Assembly (NCBI RefSeq): GCF_019697375.1
Contig: NZ_JAHCDI010000004.1
Span: 62,001-126,000 of the forward strand
From: Micromonospora tarapacensis
Lineage (GTDB): Bacteria; Actinomycetota; Actinomycetes; Mycobacteriales; Micromonosporaceae
DNA length: 64,000 nt
Direction of reading: 5' to 3'
Numbering within the stretch: the first letter of the stretch is position 1; every line of letters begins with the position of its first letter. The notes under the pieces were generated by a model, which did no database searches, was not told the origin of the DNA, and was given only the letters and a program-made list of their open reading frames with translations. Both the position numbers and the translations under genes were made by a program. Of this stretch, positions 18,651 to 27,435 are shown piece after piece.

Positions 18651-19478
18651 ATGCGCATCGACGCCAGAGGTCTGCGGTTCGACGTCACCACCGGCGGCCC
18701 CGAGCATGGCGAACCGGTGCTGCTGCTGCACGGATTCCCGCAGCACTCGGGCGAGTGGGACGGCGTGGTGCCGGCCCTGCACGCCGCCGGTCTGCGCAGC
18801 TACGCGCTGGACCAGCGGGGCTACTCGCCGCAGGCCCGCCCCACCCGGGTGGAGGCGTACCGGCTGGGCGAGCTGGTCGCCGACGCGCTGGCCGTGCTGG
18901 ACGCCCTCGGCGTCGCCACCGCGCACGTGGTGGGTCACGACTGGGGCGCCATCGTCGGCTGGGCGCTGGCCGCCGCCCACCCGGACCGGGTGCGTACGCT
19001 GACCGCGGTCTCCGTGCCGCATCCGGCCGCCATGGCGGACGCGCTGGCGAACGATCCGCAGCAGCGGGCGCGCTCGGCGTACATGCTGCTGTTCCGGCAG
19101 TCGGTGGCCGAGCGGACGCTGCTGGCGCTGGGCGCCGCGGGGTTGCGCCGGCTGCTGCGCGGGGTCGGTGACGCGGCCCGGGTGGCCGCGTACGCGGACC
19201 CGATGCGTGAGCCGGGCGCGCTGACCGCGGCACTGAACTGGTACCGGGCGATGTCCCGGGCGGAGTTGGCGGCCACCGGCCCGGTGTCGGTGCCGGTCAC
19301 CTTCGTCTGGAGCGACGGTGACGCGGCCATCGGGCGCGCCGCCGCGCAGGCGTGTGCCGCCCACGTGACCGGGGACTACCGGTTCGTCGAACTGCCCGGG
19401 TTCACCCACTGGATCCCGGACGAGGCGCCGGCTCCGCTGGCCGAGGCGATCCTGGCCCGGGTACGTCCGGCCGGCTGA
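18651..19478 (+). CDS. Alpha/beta hydrolase, epoxide hydrolase/haloalkane dehalogenase-like
   Basis: 275-aa soluble hydrolase. Oxyanion HGFPQHSGEW near residue 28, nucleophile elbow VVGHDWGAIVG near 98 with Asp as nucleophile (epoxide hydrolase or dehalogenase branch, not Ser esterases), and catalytic His in PGFTHWIPDEAP near 250. A TACGCT hexamer ends 6 nt before the ATG and there is no Shine-Dalgarno, so a leaderless mRNA is likely. Its stop is followed by about 290 bp without a supported gene (only a 60-codon open stretch with no good start). Confidence 0.88.
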   Translation: MRIDARGLRFDVTTGGPEHGEPVLLLHGFPQHSGEWDGVVPALHAAGLRSYALDQRGYSPQARPTRVEAYRLGELVADALAVLDALGVATAHVVGHDWGAIVGWALAAAHPDRVRTLTAVSVPHPAAMADALANDPQQRARSAYMLLFRQSVAERTLLALGAAGLRRLLRGVGDAARVAAYADPMREPGALTAALNWYRAMSRAELAATGPVSVPVTFVWSDGDAAIGRAAAQACAAHVTGDYRFVELPGFTHWIPDEAPAPLAEAILARVRPAG

Positions 19479-19769
19479 GCGAGCGGAGAGCATGGGCCCG
19501 GCGCCGAGGACTACCTGGCCGCGGTGACCGAGACGATGGCCCGGGTGGCACACGGCCAGCGGGAGCAGGTGGCCCGGCTGCTCGCCCGCCGGCCTACCGG
19601 TCGGGCCAACATCGGCGGTGGTGACGCGCACGACGACGCCCCCGAAGCGCGGTACGCGGTACGGATCCGCCAGGGCTCCTGAGTTGGTTTCGGATCGCGG
19701 CCGGCGGGGCATCAGCGTTGCCGCCGGCGTCGGAACGCGCCGGCGGAGTTGCTCCCCCGGAGGTCCGCC

Positions 19770-20261
19770 GTGTCGAAGGAAACCGAGAAGCAGCGGTGGC
19801 AGCGCAACTTCGCCGACCTGCTCCAGGAGTTGCGGGTCGCGCAGACCGGCGTGCAGATTCTCTTCGCCTTCCTGCTCACCCTGCCCTTCAGCAGCGGCTT
19901 CACGCGCACCACGCAGTTCCAGCGGGACGTCTACATCGTCGCGCTGCTCGCTGCGGCGGGCGCCACCGCGATGATCATCTCACCGGTCGCCTTCCACCGG
20001 GCGCTGTTCCGGCGGGGCCGCAAGCCGGAGCTGGTGCGTTTCGCGCACCGGATGGCCAGCGGCGGTCTCGCCTTCATGCTGATCGCGATGGTGAGTTCGG
20101 TGCTGCTGGTCACCGACTTCGTGCTCGCCCGGCCGGTCGCCTTCCTGCTCAGTGCCGTCGCCGGCCTGTGGTTCCTGACCTTCTGGATGGCCCTGCCGAT
20201 CACCCGGCGCGGTTGGGGCGACGACGACATCGACGACGACGAGGATCCGAGCGGTCTGTGA
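19770..20261 (+). CDS. DUF6328-family membrane protein
   Basis: 163-aa protein from GTG 19770, which follows CCGGAGGT at ideal spacing. It begins SKETEKQRWQRNFADLLQEL and then has four transmembrane segments (GVQILFAFLLTLPF, IVALLAAAGATAMII, GGLAFMLIAMVSSVLLV, FLLSAVAGLWFLTF). The tail is acidic (DDDIDDDEDP). This matches the actinobacterial DUF6328 family, of unknown function. It is the last backbone gene before the accessory island. Confidence 0.8.
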   Translation: MSKETEKQRWQRNFADLLQELRVAQTGVQILFAFLLTLPFSSGFTRTTQFQRDVYIVALLAAAGATAMIISPVAFHRALFRRGRKPELVRFAHRMASGGLAFMLIAMVSSVLLVTDFVLARPVAFLLSAVAGLWFLTFWMALPITRRGWGDDDIDDDEDPSGL

Positions 20262-20356
20262 CCCGGTGCCGCGGTGCCGGCACGCGAACCGTCGAGTCCT
20301 TCGGAGCCGCCCTGGCGAGGGCATCGCGGCCCGCCGATTCGTACTAGCATGACGAC

Positions 20357-22165
20357 ATGCCGGAATATCGCGATTTCCAGCCGCGGCTGAGGTTTCAGTC
20401 GACACTCGCGCTTTCTCCCAGCGGCGACGAGGTGGCATATGTGGACGACTCCAGCGGCCAGTTCAACGTGGTGGTCCAGAATGTCGAAGACGGGTGCCGG
20501 CGGGTCCTGACAACGCATCGGGAATCGGCTGTTCGCAAGGTGGCCTGGAGCAGGAATGGCGATCGGGTCGTCTATCTGGCGGATCGCAACGGCGACGAGC
20601 GGACGCAGATATATCAGGTTCCGGCCGGTGGGGGAGAACCAGTTCAGTTGACTGACGCCCCCGGCGTGCAGCACGAATTCGGCGCCGGGAATCCATTCTC
20701 GCCGGTCGGCGATCTGCTGGCCTACACGGCCAACGACCGCGATCCGGCCCGCAAGGACGTGCTGGTCCTGAACGTCGACACCGGTGAGGTGCGGCGGGTG
20801 CACCTCGGTGGGGGTGGGACCCACGTGGGCCACTGGTCGCCGGACGGCCGGCTGCTCACGGTGGTCGACTGGCTGGACAGCAGCAACCACCGGGTCCACC
20901 TGCTGTCGGTCGCCGATGCCGACGCCCGCCAGATCAGCCCGGCCGACCGCGCGGCCCGGTACGTCCTGGGGCCCTGGCTGCCGGACGGCTCCGCCTGCTA
21001 CGTGCTGTCGAACCTCGGCCGCGACTACATGGCACTCGCGCGGATGGACGCGGCGAGTGGCGCCCTGGAGTGGCTGGACACCCCGGACTGGAACGTGGAG
21101 GAGGTGGCCGTCGCGCCGGGCGGTGGGACGGTGCTGTGGACGGTCAACGAGGAGGGGTCGTCCGAACTGCGTTGCCGGCGGGGCCGGGGCGAGGCCGCGG
21201 TGGTGCTGCCGGGGTCGCGGATGGGAGAGCTCAACAACCTGACCCTGGACCCACCGGGGCGGTGCGCCGTCATGCTCGGGTCCACGCCGACCCGACCGTG
21301 GAACGTCGCGGTCCTGGAGTTGACCTCCGGTGACCTTCGCTGGCTGACCGACGTCGACCCGCCCGCCGCGCGGGCGTCGGTCCTCGCGGAGCCGACCCTC
21401 GTCCACGTCCCCTGCCGGGCCGGCCACCGGGTTCCCGCGCACCTCTACCGGCCGCCGGGCCGCCGGGAGCCGGTCGGGGTGGTGCTGTCCGTGCACGGGG
21501 GGCCGATGTCCCAGGAACGCCCGGTGTACCAGTACGACGGGTTCTACCAGTTCCTGCTCAGCCGTGGGCTGGCCGTGTTCGCCCCGAACGTCCGAGGCTC
21601 GTCCGGGTACGGACGGGCCTACCAGGAGTCGGTGTACCGCGACTGGGGCGGCGTGGACCTGGACGACCTGGCCGACGCGGTGCGCTATCTGCGGGAGCAG
21701 AGCTGGGTCGATCGGTCGCGGGTCGGTCTGTTCGGCGGGTCGTACGGAGGCTTCCTCGTGCTCTCCTGCCTGGCCCGGCTGGCGGACCTCGGCTGGGCCG
21801 CCGGGGTGTCGTACTGCGCGCCGAGCAACCTGGTCACCCTGGCCGAGGCCACGCCACCCGCGTGGCGATCGCAGGTGCTGGCCGTGATCGGTGATCCGGT
21901 GGCCGACGCGCCTCGGCTGCTGGACCGGTCGCCGGTCACCCACGCGGACAAGATCCGTGCGCCACTCTTCGTGATCCAGGGTGCGAACGACCCCCGGGTG
22001 CCCCGGTCCGAGAGTGACCAGATCGTCGAGCGGCTCCGCGACCGCGGGGTCCGGGTCAGGTACGACGTGTACTCGGACGAGGGCCACGGCTTCCTGAAGC
22101 GGGAGAACCAGGCGCGGATGCGGAGCAGTGCGGGCGACTTCCTGGCGGCCCATCTGGTCCCGTGA
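20357..22165 (+). CDS. S9-family serine peptidase (prolyl oligopeptidase/acylaminoacyl-peptidase type)
   Basis: 602-aa cytoplasmic enzyme. N-terminal beta-propeller (about 1-350, WD-like repeats such as SPSGDEVAYVDDSSG and WSPDGRLLTVVDW) caps a C-terminal alpha/beta hydrolase with triad Ser462 (GGSYGG), Asp545 (GANDPRVP) and His577 (DEGHGF). S9 enzymes cleave short peptides only. No signal peptide. TAGCAT ends 6 nt before the ATG with no Shine-Dalgarno, so probably leaderless. It converges on the small exported-peptide gene; a role in processing short peptides from this island is an inference from position. N-terminal codons are less GC-rich than in neighbours. Confidence 0.92.
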   Translation: MPEYRDFQPRLRFQSTLALSPSGDEVAYVDDSSGQFNVVVQNVEDGCRRVLTTHRESAVRKVAWSRNGDRVVYLADRNGDERTQIYQVPAGGGEPVQLTDAPGVQHEFGAGNPFSPVGDLLAYTANDRDPARKDVLVLNVDTGEVRRVHLGGGGTHVGHWSPDGRLLTVVDWLDSSNHRVHLLSVADADARQISPADRAARYVLGPWLPDGSACYVLSNLGRDYMALARMDAASGALEWLDTPDWNVEEVAVAPGGGTVLWTVNEEGSSELRCRRGRGEAAVVLPGSRMGELNNLTLDPPGRCAVMLGSTPTRPWNVAVLELTSGDLRWLTDVDPPAARASVLAEPTLVHVPCRAGHRVPAHLYRPPGRREPVGVVLSVHGGPMSQERPVYQYDGFYQFLLSRGLAVFAPNVRGSSGYGRAYQESVYRDWGGVDLDDLADAVRYLREQSWVDRSRVGLFGGSYGGFLVLSCLARLADLGWAAGVSYCAPSNLVTLAEATPPAWRSQVLAVIGDPVADAPRLLDRSPVTHADKIRAPLFVIQGANDPRVPRSESDQIVERLRDRGVRVRYDVYSDEGHGFLKRENQARMRSSAGDFLAAHLVP

Positions 22166-22167
22166 AC

Positions 22168-22212
22168 GCGCCGGTGGGCGGGGCCGTTCGGGTTCGACCC
22201 GCCCACCGGCGC
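22168..22212. terminator. Perfect 15-bp hairpin between convergent genes
   Basis: Arms 22168-22182 and 22198-22212 (GCGCCGGTGGGCGGG and complement), 15-nt loop. Lies 2 nt after the S9 stop and 17 nt after the small-peptide stop on the other strand, so it can serve both. Confidence 0.8.
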
Positions 22213-22229
22213 TGTTCAGGAAATGTTTG

Positions 22230-22358
22230 TCAGCAGCCGCACCACTGATAGTCGGCGAGGGGCTTGGTCGGCTCGCTGGAATTGACGCTGCCGGCAGCGG
22301 CGACGCCGGTCAGAGCGAGAGCCGCTGCGGCCAGGATGGCGATTAACCTGCGCTTCAT
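22230..22358 (-). CDS. Small Sec-exported peptide (42 aa) with a TTA codon
   Basis: Short gene found by reading: ATG 22358 preceded by GGGAGG at ideal spacing. The product starts MKRRLIAILAAAALALTGV, a textbook signal peptide (n-region KRR, hydrophobic core, AAA-G cleavage near residue 22). The predicted mature part is about 20 residues and ends ADYQWCGC, with two cysteines. Codon 5 is TTA, a leucine codon very rare in DNA of this GC content and read by the bldA-type tRNA in streptomycetes. It lies 45 nt after the SARP-NB-ARC-TPR gene on the same strand. No family recognised; a signalling or antimicrobial peptide is possible. A 63-codon overlapping frame here is Arg-rich and judged a shadow. 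Confidence 0.6.
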   Translation of the reverse strand: MKRRLIAILAAAALALTGVAAAGSVNSSEPTKPLADYQWCGC

Positions 22359-22403
22359 AATATCCTCCCGTGTAATAGCGCTCGGTCAATGTTAGCCTGT
22401 GTC

Positions 22404-25286
22404 TCAATGTGGCGACTCACCCTTTTGTACCATACTCATTGTCCGTCTGATGTGGCCCTCCAGAAGAGTGGGCCGGGGCTGCCGGACAAGCTTCAGTGCG
22501 TCCGCCAGAACCGATTCTGCGCGGTCGGTCTCGCCGCGCCCGTGATATGCGAGAGCGAGGCCACGGAGGGCTTGCGCCTGGCCCGCCGCATCGCTGAAGG
22601 AGCGGCTTTTCTGCAGCACTTCGAGAAACAGGCCCTCGGCCTCGCCGTGCCGGTTCTCGGCCAGCCGCAGGATGCCCTGCCAGAACAGCACCTGGGCCGC
22701 CGCGCGATCCAGCCCGGCTTCCCGGGACAACGCCAGCGCCTGGGTGTAGTACGTGTCGGCCCCGCCCGGATCGTCGAGATCCCGGCGGATCTGGCCGAGG
22801 GCGCGCAGTGCGTTCACCTCGCCGGCGCGGTCTCCGACGTCCCGCAGGGCGACGAGGACGTTTCGGTACCTCGTCTCCGCGGCGGCGCGGTCGCCGCGGA
22901 ACCGGTCGATCATGGCGAGGTGGATGTCGGCGACGGCCGCCCCGTGCCGGTGCCGCTCCTCCCGGAACAGATCGGCGGCCTGTTCGTACGCCTGGTATGC
23001 CTCGTCGAAGCGTTGCCGGTCGGTCGCCACACCCCCGGTGCGCAACAGGATCGCGGCCTGCGCGCGCCGGTCGCCCGCCGCCGAGGCGGCGGCCAGCGCG
23101 GGCAGCAGCACGGAGTGCCAGTCGTCGAACCGGCGACGCAGCTGGAACAGCGGCCACACGGTGTACGCGAGATCGGCGGCCACGTCCGCACGCCCCTCGT
23201 CGACCGCCCGGGTGATGATCGCGATGATGGCCGGCCGTTCGGTCTCGAACCACTGCTGCGCGTCGGCCGCGAGCTCCCGCAACAACGTCCCGGTCCGGTC
23301 CCACCGTGGCGCCGCCGTCATGAACGGTGTGTGGTCGCCGGCCTGGGACACCTGGTGCATCAGGTCCACCGCCCGCAGCCAGACCCCGTAGACCCGGGAC
23401 CGGGCGGAATGCAGGTCGTCCCGCGCGTCGTGCTGGTCAGCCAGCTCCCGGGCGAGCAGCCGGACCAGGTCGTGCAGCCGGTAGTGGGAGTGGCCGGTGC
23501 TCTCCTGGCCGGCGAAGTCGAGCAGCCGGGCGTCGAACAGCTGCTCCAGCTCCTCCTCGGCGTCGGTGGGCGGGCAGTCGAGCACGGCCGCGGCGGTCCA
23601 GATGTTCACCTCGGGCAGGCCGAGGTCGCCCAGCCGGCGTAGCAGGCGTTGCCCCTGGGGGGAGAGCCCGGCATAGCTCAGGCTGATGCTGGCCCGCACG
23701 TCGAGCTGGCCGTGCGCGAGCTGGTCGAGCCGCTGGCGCTCGTCCTGTAACCGCCGCACCAGGCGGTCCACCGTCCAGTGCGGTTTCGCGGCGAGCTTGG
23801 CGCCCGCGATGCGCAGTGCCAGCGAGAGATGCCCGCACAGCTGACCCAGCCGGCCGAGTGCGCTGGGCTCGACCCAGACCCGGTCGCCGGCGATCCGCGC
23901 CAGCAGCTCCGCGGCCTGCGCGGGCTCCATCAACCCGAGGTCCACCGACCGGGCACCGACCGAGGCGGCCAGGTGCCGCCGGCTGTTGACAAGTACGGCG
24001 GAGCGCGGTCCACCGGCGATGAGGGGTCGGATCTGCTCGGCGCCGGCGGCGTTGTCCAGCACGACGAGGACGGCCCGGTCGGCCAGCAGGCTGCGGTAGA
24101 GGTCCACCCGCTCGTCGAGCGTGTCGGGCAGTGCCCCGCCGTCGACGCCCAGTGCGCGCAGGAAGCGACCGAGCACATCCGCCGGGGCGACCAGGTCCCG
24201 GTCGTCGGCGCCGTGCAGGTTCGCGTACAGCTGTCCGTGCGGGAACCGGGCGCGCAGCAGGTGCGCGACCTGTACGCAGAGGGCGGTCTTGCCGACGCCG
24301 GCCGGCCCCGCCACCGCGACCAGCGGCAGGTGCACCGACGGCTGTTCGTCCAGCAGCCGGACGAGCCGGCCGATCTCCTCGCCGCGCCCGGTGAAGTCGG
24401 CCAGCGCGGGCGGCAGCAGGCGGGGGACGGCGATCCGGAACGCCTCCTCTGCGGCGGGGTCCGCTGCCCGCCCGGTGACCGGCTCGGCCGCCGGCGCGTC
24501 GCCGGCCCGTTCCCCGGCCACGGCCCGTTCCCCGGCCACGGCCCGGTCCGCGTTGCCGCGCAACACGGTCATGTGCAGATCCTGCAACTCCTCGCCCGGG
24601 TCCACCCCGAACTCCTCGCGCAACCAGCGCCGGCAGTTCTCGTAGACCTGTAGCGCCTCAGCCGTCCGCCCGACCCGCAGCAGGGCCGCCATCAGCAGGC
24701 CGGTCAGTCGCTCCCGGGTGGGGTGGGCGAAGGAGAGATCCCAGGCGTCCTCGATGACCCGGTGATAGTTGCCGAGTCGAAGCTCGATCGCGCAGACCTC
24801 CTCGACGGCCGACAGTCGGGTCGACTCCAGTCCCAGGCACAGCGCCGCGTGTGAGGTCTCCGGTAGCCATCCACCCAGCGCGCGTCCTCGCCACAGCCCG
24901 AGGGCCCGGCGGAGCTGGTGGGTCTTCTCCGCGTCCGAGGTGGACTCGCGGGCCGTCTCGACCGCGGTGCGGAAGCGGTACGCGTCGACCGCGTTCGGGG
25001 CGATCCGCAGCTGGTAGCCGCGGTCGCCGCTGACCAGCTCGGGCCGCAGCGCCGGATCGCCCGACCGCAGGACCGCGCGCAACTCCGAGAGCCGGCTCTG
25101 CACCACCGCCCGGGCCTGGCGCGGCGGGCGGTCCTCCCACAGCAGGGTCACCAGCCGGTCGGTGCTCATCGGCTGGTTGACGTCGAGCGCCAGGATTCCG
25201 AGGATCAGGCGTTGCTGGCGTCGAATCAGCGGCAGTTGGACGGAGCCGGACCACACCTCGACGGGCCCGAGCACCCGGATCTGCAT
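22404..25286 (-). CDS. SARP-NB-ARC-TPR transcriptional regulator (AfsR type)
   Basis: 960-aa regulator. Order: winged-helix OmpR-like DNA-binding domain (about 1-95, MQIRVLGPVEVWSG), bacterial transcriptional activator domain (about 100-245), a linker with a duplicated AVAGER stretch, an NB-ARC ATPase (Walker A GPAGVGKTAL at 327-336, Walker B RAVLVVLDNA, sensor VLVNSRR), and TPR repeats (about 690-950, e.g. YEQAADLFREERHRHGAAVA). Such proteins switch on antibiotic clusters in response to a ligand or phosphorylation. ATG 25286 follows GAGGTG; a GTG three codons upstream is an alternative. The small exported-peptide gene follows directly. Confidence 0.92.
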   Translation of the reverse strand: MQIRVLGPVEVWSGSVQLPLIRRQQRLILGILALDVNQPMSTDRLVTLLWEDRPPRQARAVVQSRLSELRAVLRSGDPALRPELVSGDRGYQLRIAPNAVDAYRFRTAVETARESTSDAEKTHQLRRALGLWRGRALGGWLPETSHAALCLGLESTRLSAVEEVCAIELRLGNYHRVIEDAWDLSFAHPTRERLTGLLMAALLRVGRTAEALQVYENCRRWLREEFGVDPGEELQDLHMTVLRGNADRAVAGERAVAGERAGDAPAAEPVTGRAADPAAEEAFRIAVPRLLPPALADFTGRGEEIGRLVRLLDEQPSVHLPLVAVAGPAGVGKTALCVQVAHLLRARFPHGQLYANLHGADDRDLVAPADVLGRFLRALGVDGGALPDTLDERVDLYRSLLADRAVLVVLDNAAGAEQIRPLIAGGPRSAVLVNSRRHLAASVGARSVDLGLMEPAQAAELLARIAGDRVWVEPSALGRLGQLCGHLSLALRIAGAKLAAKPHWTVDRLVRRLQDERQRLDQLAHGQLDVRASISLSYAGLSPQGQRLLRRLGDLGLPEVNIWTAAAVLDCPPTDAEEELEQLFDARLLDFAGQESTGHSHYRLHDLVRLLARELADQHDARDDLHSARSRVYGVWLRAVDLMHQVSQAGDHTPFMTAAPRWDRTGTLLRELAADAQQWFETERPAIIAIITRAVDEGRADVAADLAYTVWPLFQLRRRFDDWHSVLLPALAAASAAGDRRAQAAILLRTGGVATDRQRFDEAYQAYEQAADLFREERHRHGAAVADIHLAMIDRFRGDRAAAETRYRNVLVALRDVGDRAGEVNALRALGQIRRDLDDPGGADTYYTQALALSREAGLDRAAAQVLFWQGILRLAENRHGEAEGLFLEVLQKSRSFSDAAGQAQALRGLALAYHGRGETDRAESVLADALKLVRQPRPTLLEGHIRRTMSMVQKGESPH

Positions 25287-25508
25287 GGACGACACCTCAT
25301 CCGGGTCAGCTGGGTGCCAGGAGTGTACTGACAAGCCTGCTGCCGCGGGGGGTCCTCCGCGAGGGGACGTGGGAGCGCTACCGGCCCGATCGCCGTACGG
25401 TGTCCGGGCGGCCCCGCCCCACCTGGGCGGACGGTGCCCGGGGCGGCTCACCCACACCGAACGCGCGGGTGATCGGGTGATTGCGGAACGTGCTCGGGTC
25501 GCCCGCAT

Positions 25509-26336
25509 TCAGGCGCCCACCACTTGCGCGCCGGCCGGCGAGACCCGGCCGGTGGTGGCCACCGCCGGAGTCTGCCGGATCCAGCCCTCGTCGCGGCGCA
25601 GCACCGCGTGCTGGAGACGCTCGATCCGTTCCGGCAGCCCGATGCCGAGCAGTTCGTCGAAGTCCGCCCGGGCCTGCTGGTACGCCAGCAGGGCTCCGGA
25701 CGGGTCACCGGCGAGGTAGAGCGCGCGGATGAGCTGGGCGCGCGGCCGTTCCCGGGTGGGATTCTCCAGCACCATCGTCCTGAGCTGCTGTAGCAGCGAC
25801 CCGGACTCGCCGAGCGCGAGCCGGACGTCCAGCAGATCCTCCACCGCCACCACGCGCTGCTCGTCCAGGTCCTCCAGCAGGCGCATCAGGGCGCCGCTGA
25901 CGTTGACGTCGGAGCCGGCCGGGCCGTGCCACAGCCCCACCGCCCGGTGCAGCAGGTCGGCCGCGTCGTCTAGCCGCCCCTGCCGCAGCCGGGCCTGTGC
26001 CCGGCGGGTCAGCTCGGTGAACACCGCCAGGTCGAACTCGCCGTCGGCGACCCGCAACAGGTAGCCGCCACGTCCCCGGGCACTGGTCAGCCGGGCCTCC
26101 AGGTCCGGACCGGCGGTGCGGAACCGGGCCCGTAGGCGGGCGACGTAGCTGCGGATGTTGGACTCCGACGACGGCGGCGGCCGGTCCCACAGGACGCGCT
26201 CGAAGCCGTCGAACCGCAGCTGGTGCTCGCGGCTGATCAGCAGGGCGGCGAGCACGGCGCGCAGCGCCGGCGAATCGATCGGCACGGGAACCCCGGCCAC
26301 CGCCACCCGCGCCGGCCCGAGGATCGAGAAGGTCAT
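25509..26336 (-). CDS. SARP-family transcriptional activator (short form)
   Basis: 275-aa regulator with only the OmpR-like DNA-binding domain (TFSILGPARVAVAGVPV to GGYLLRVADGEFD) and the activator domain (about 105-255, ending EALLGIGLP-type sequence FDELLGIGLPERIERLQ). It is the size of pathway-specific activators such as ActII-ORF4 or DnrI. ATG 26336 has GGGGGAA about 10 nt upstream; GTG 26342 is an alternative. It is divergent from the S8 protease operon, and the 250-bp gap holds 11-bp-period direct repeats, so it is the leading candidate for control of that operon and of itself. Confidence 0.9.
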   Translation of the reverse strand: MTFSILGPARVAVAGVPVPIDSPALRAVLAALLISREHQLRFDGFERVLWDRPPPSSESNIRSYVARLRARFRTAGPDLEARLTSARGRGGYLLRVADGEFDLAVFTELTRRAQARLRQGRLDDAADLLHRAVGLWHGPAGSDVNVSGALMRLLEDLDEQRVVAVEDLLDVRLALGESGSLLQQLRTMVLENPTRERPRAQLIRALYLAGDPSGALLAYQQARADFDELLGIGLPERIERLQHAVLRRDEGWIRQTPAVATTGRVSPAGAQVVGA

Positions 26337-26418
26337 GTCCACAGTTCCCCCGTTCGGATGGCCGCGAACCCGTCGCGTGCGTCCGTACGGCCGACGCTAG
26401 TGGCCGGCGCTTGCCGCC

Positions 26419-26438
26419 TCCTTCCCAGATCCTTCCCA
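26419..26438 (-). promoter_or_regulatory. Two direct repeats, 11-bp period (candidate SARP site)
   Basis: TCCTTCCCA occurs at 26419-26427 and again at 26430-26438, exactly 11 bp apart. A TAGCGT hexamer in the minus direction (26394-26399) lies 19 bp downstream and about 58 nt before the short SARP gene start. Candidate autoregulatory site. Confidence 0.45.
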
Positions 26439-26477
26439 CCGGGCCGCGTCCATGCGCAGCGCCGGCGGCCGTGCCCC

Positions 26478-26510
26478 GTGTGCGCCGGGTGTGCGCCGCG
26501 TGCGCGTCGC
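26478..26510 (+). promoter_or_regulatory. Three tandem 11-bp repeats (candidate SARP operator of the S8 operon)
   Basis: GTGTGCGCCGG (26478), GTGTGCGCCGC (26489) and GTGCGCGTCGC (26500) follow each other at an exact 11-bp period, one helical turn, the layout bound by SARP activators. A weak -10-like AAGCAT starts 9 bp after the last heptamer, the spacing known for SARP promoters, leaving about 60 nt to the S8 protease start. Confidence 0.55.
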
Positions 26511-26586
26511 TCGGCAAGCATTGCCGGCATCCGATCGGACGCCGCGGCGGCGACGTCCGAACCGAGCACAGCCGCTGGAGTGATGG

Positions 26587-27435
26587 ATGAGCGAGTCGAC
26601 CGTGACGCCCCGGAGGAGGGCCAGGTTCGCTCACTCGTCGTCCGGTGCACGGCTGTCCGCCGGACGGCTGCCCTACGAGCAGCCGGTGTCGAAGTCGTGG
26701 GCATGGGGCCAGCCGAACGCCACGGGGGTGCGGGTGTGCCTCATCGACTCCGGCGTCGACCGGTTGCACGAGGAGTTGGCCGGAGCCGAGATCACGGCTC
26801 TGGCAGTCGAACTCGACGGTGGCGGTGTACCGCGCATCGTGGCGGACGAGGAGTCCGACCCGTCGGGGCACGGCACCGCCTGTGCCGCCATCATCCGGCG
26901 GATGGCGCCAGGCTGCGCGATAACCAGCATCCGGGTACTCACCGGTGCGCTCCTGCGCGGGCGCGGCGAACTGCTCCTGCACGCGCTCGAATGGGCCGTC
27001 GAGCACGGGTACAAGCTCGTCAACCTGAGCCTGTCCACCACGGACCCCGGCCGCAAGGAACGCCTGCGCGACATCCTCGACCGGGCCTTCACCCAGGGCA
27101 CCACGGTCGTCGCGGCGGCGCACAACGGGCCGTTCGTGAGCTATCCGTGGCGGTTGCCGACCACCATCTCGGTCGGCGCGCACGGCGTGCCGGACCCGGA
27201 GCACCTCGAAGCCAATCCCGCACCACCGGTCGACTTCTTCGCCCACGGGGTCGAGGTGTTGTCCACCCGGGTCGGCGGCGGCTCCTGCCGGATGTCCGGC
27301 AACAGCTTCGCCGCGCCGCACGTTACCGGGTTGTGTGCGCGGGTGCTGCACCGGCATCCCGAGTTCGGCACCGAGCAGCTGCGCCAGACCCTCACGGCCC
27401 TCGCCGACAACGTCACAAAGGACTCTAAGCCATGA
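26587..27435 (+). CDS. Subtilisin-like S8 serine protease, cytoplasmic
   Basis: 282-aa protease without signal peptide or propeptide. Catalytic triad Asp54 (CLIDSGVD), His95 (SGHGTACA) and Ser240 (SGNSFAAPH), with oxyanion Asn180 (AAAHNGP). First gene of a tightly packed operon: it overlaps the GAF gene by 4 nt. Leaderless S8 proteases in RiPP clusters can cut leader peptides from the modified precursor, and that role is inferred here from context. Promoter region carries SARP-like repeats. The start ATG is at 26587, preceded by GCTGGAGTGATGG. Confidence 0.92.
   Translation: MSESTVTPRRRARFAHSSSGARLSAGRLPYEQPVSKSWAWGQPNATGVRVCLIDSGVDRLHEELAGAEITALAVELDGGGVPRIVADEESDPSGHGTACAAIIRRMAPGCAITSIRVLTGALLRGRGELLLHALEWAVEHGYKLVNLSLSTTDPGRKERLRDILDRAFTQGTTVVAAAHNGPFVSYPWRLPTTISVGAHGVPDPEHLEANPAPPVDFFAHGVEVLSTRVGGGSCRMSGNSFAAPHVTGLCARVLHRHPEFGTEQLRQTLTALADNVTKDSKP

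Noticed and set aside
19491..19682. About 60-codon open stretch after the alpha/beta hydrolase (DYLAAVTETMARVAHG...)
   Set aside because: Looks somewhat protein-like but has no convincing start or ribosome site and no recognisable family; could be a gene remnant.
22216..22407. 63-codon minus-strand frame starting at a TTG overlapping the SARP stop
   Set aside because: Arg-rich and without a signal peptide or ribosome site; the overlapping 42-codon frame has both GGGAGG and a clean signal peptide.
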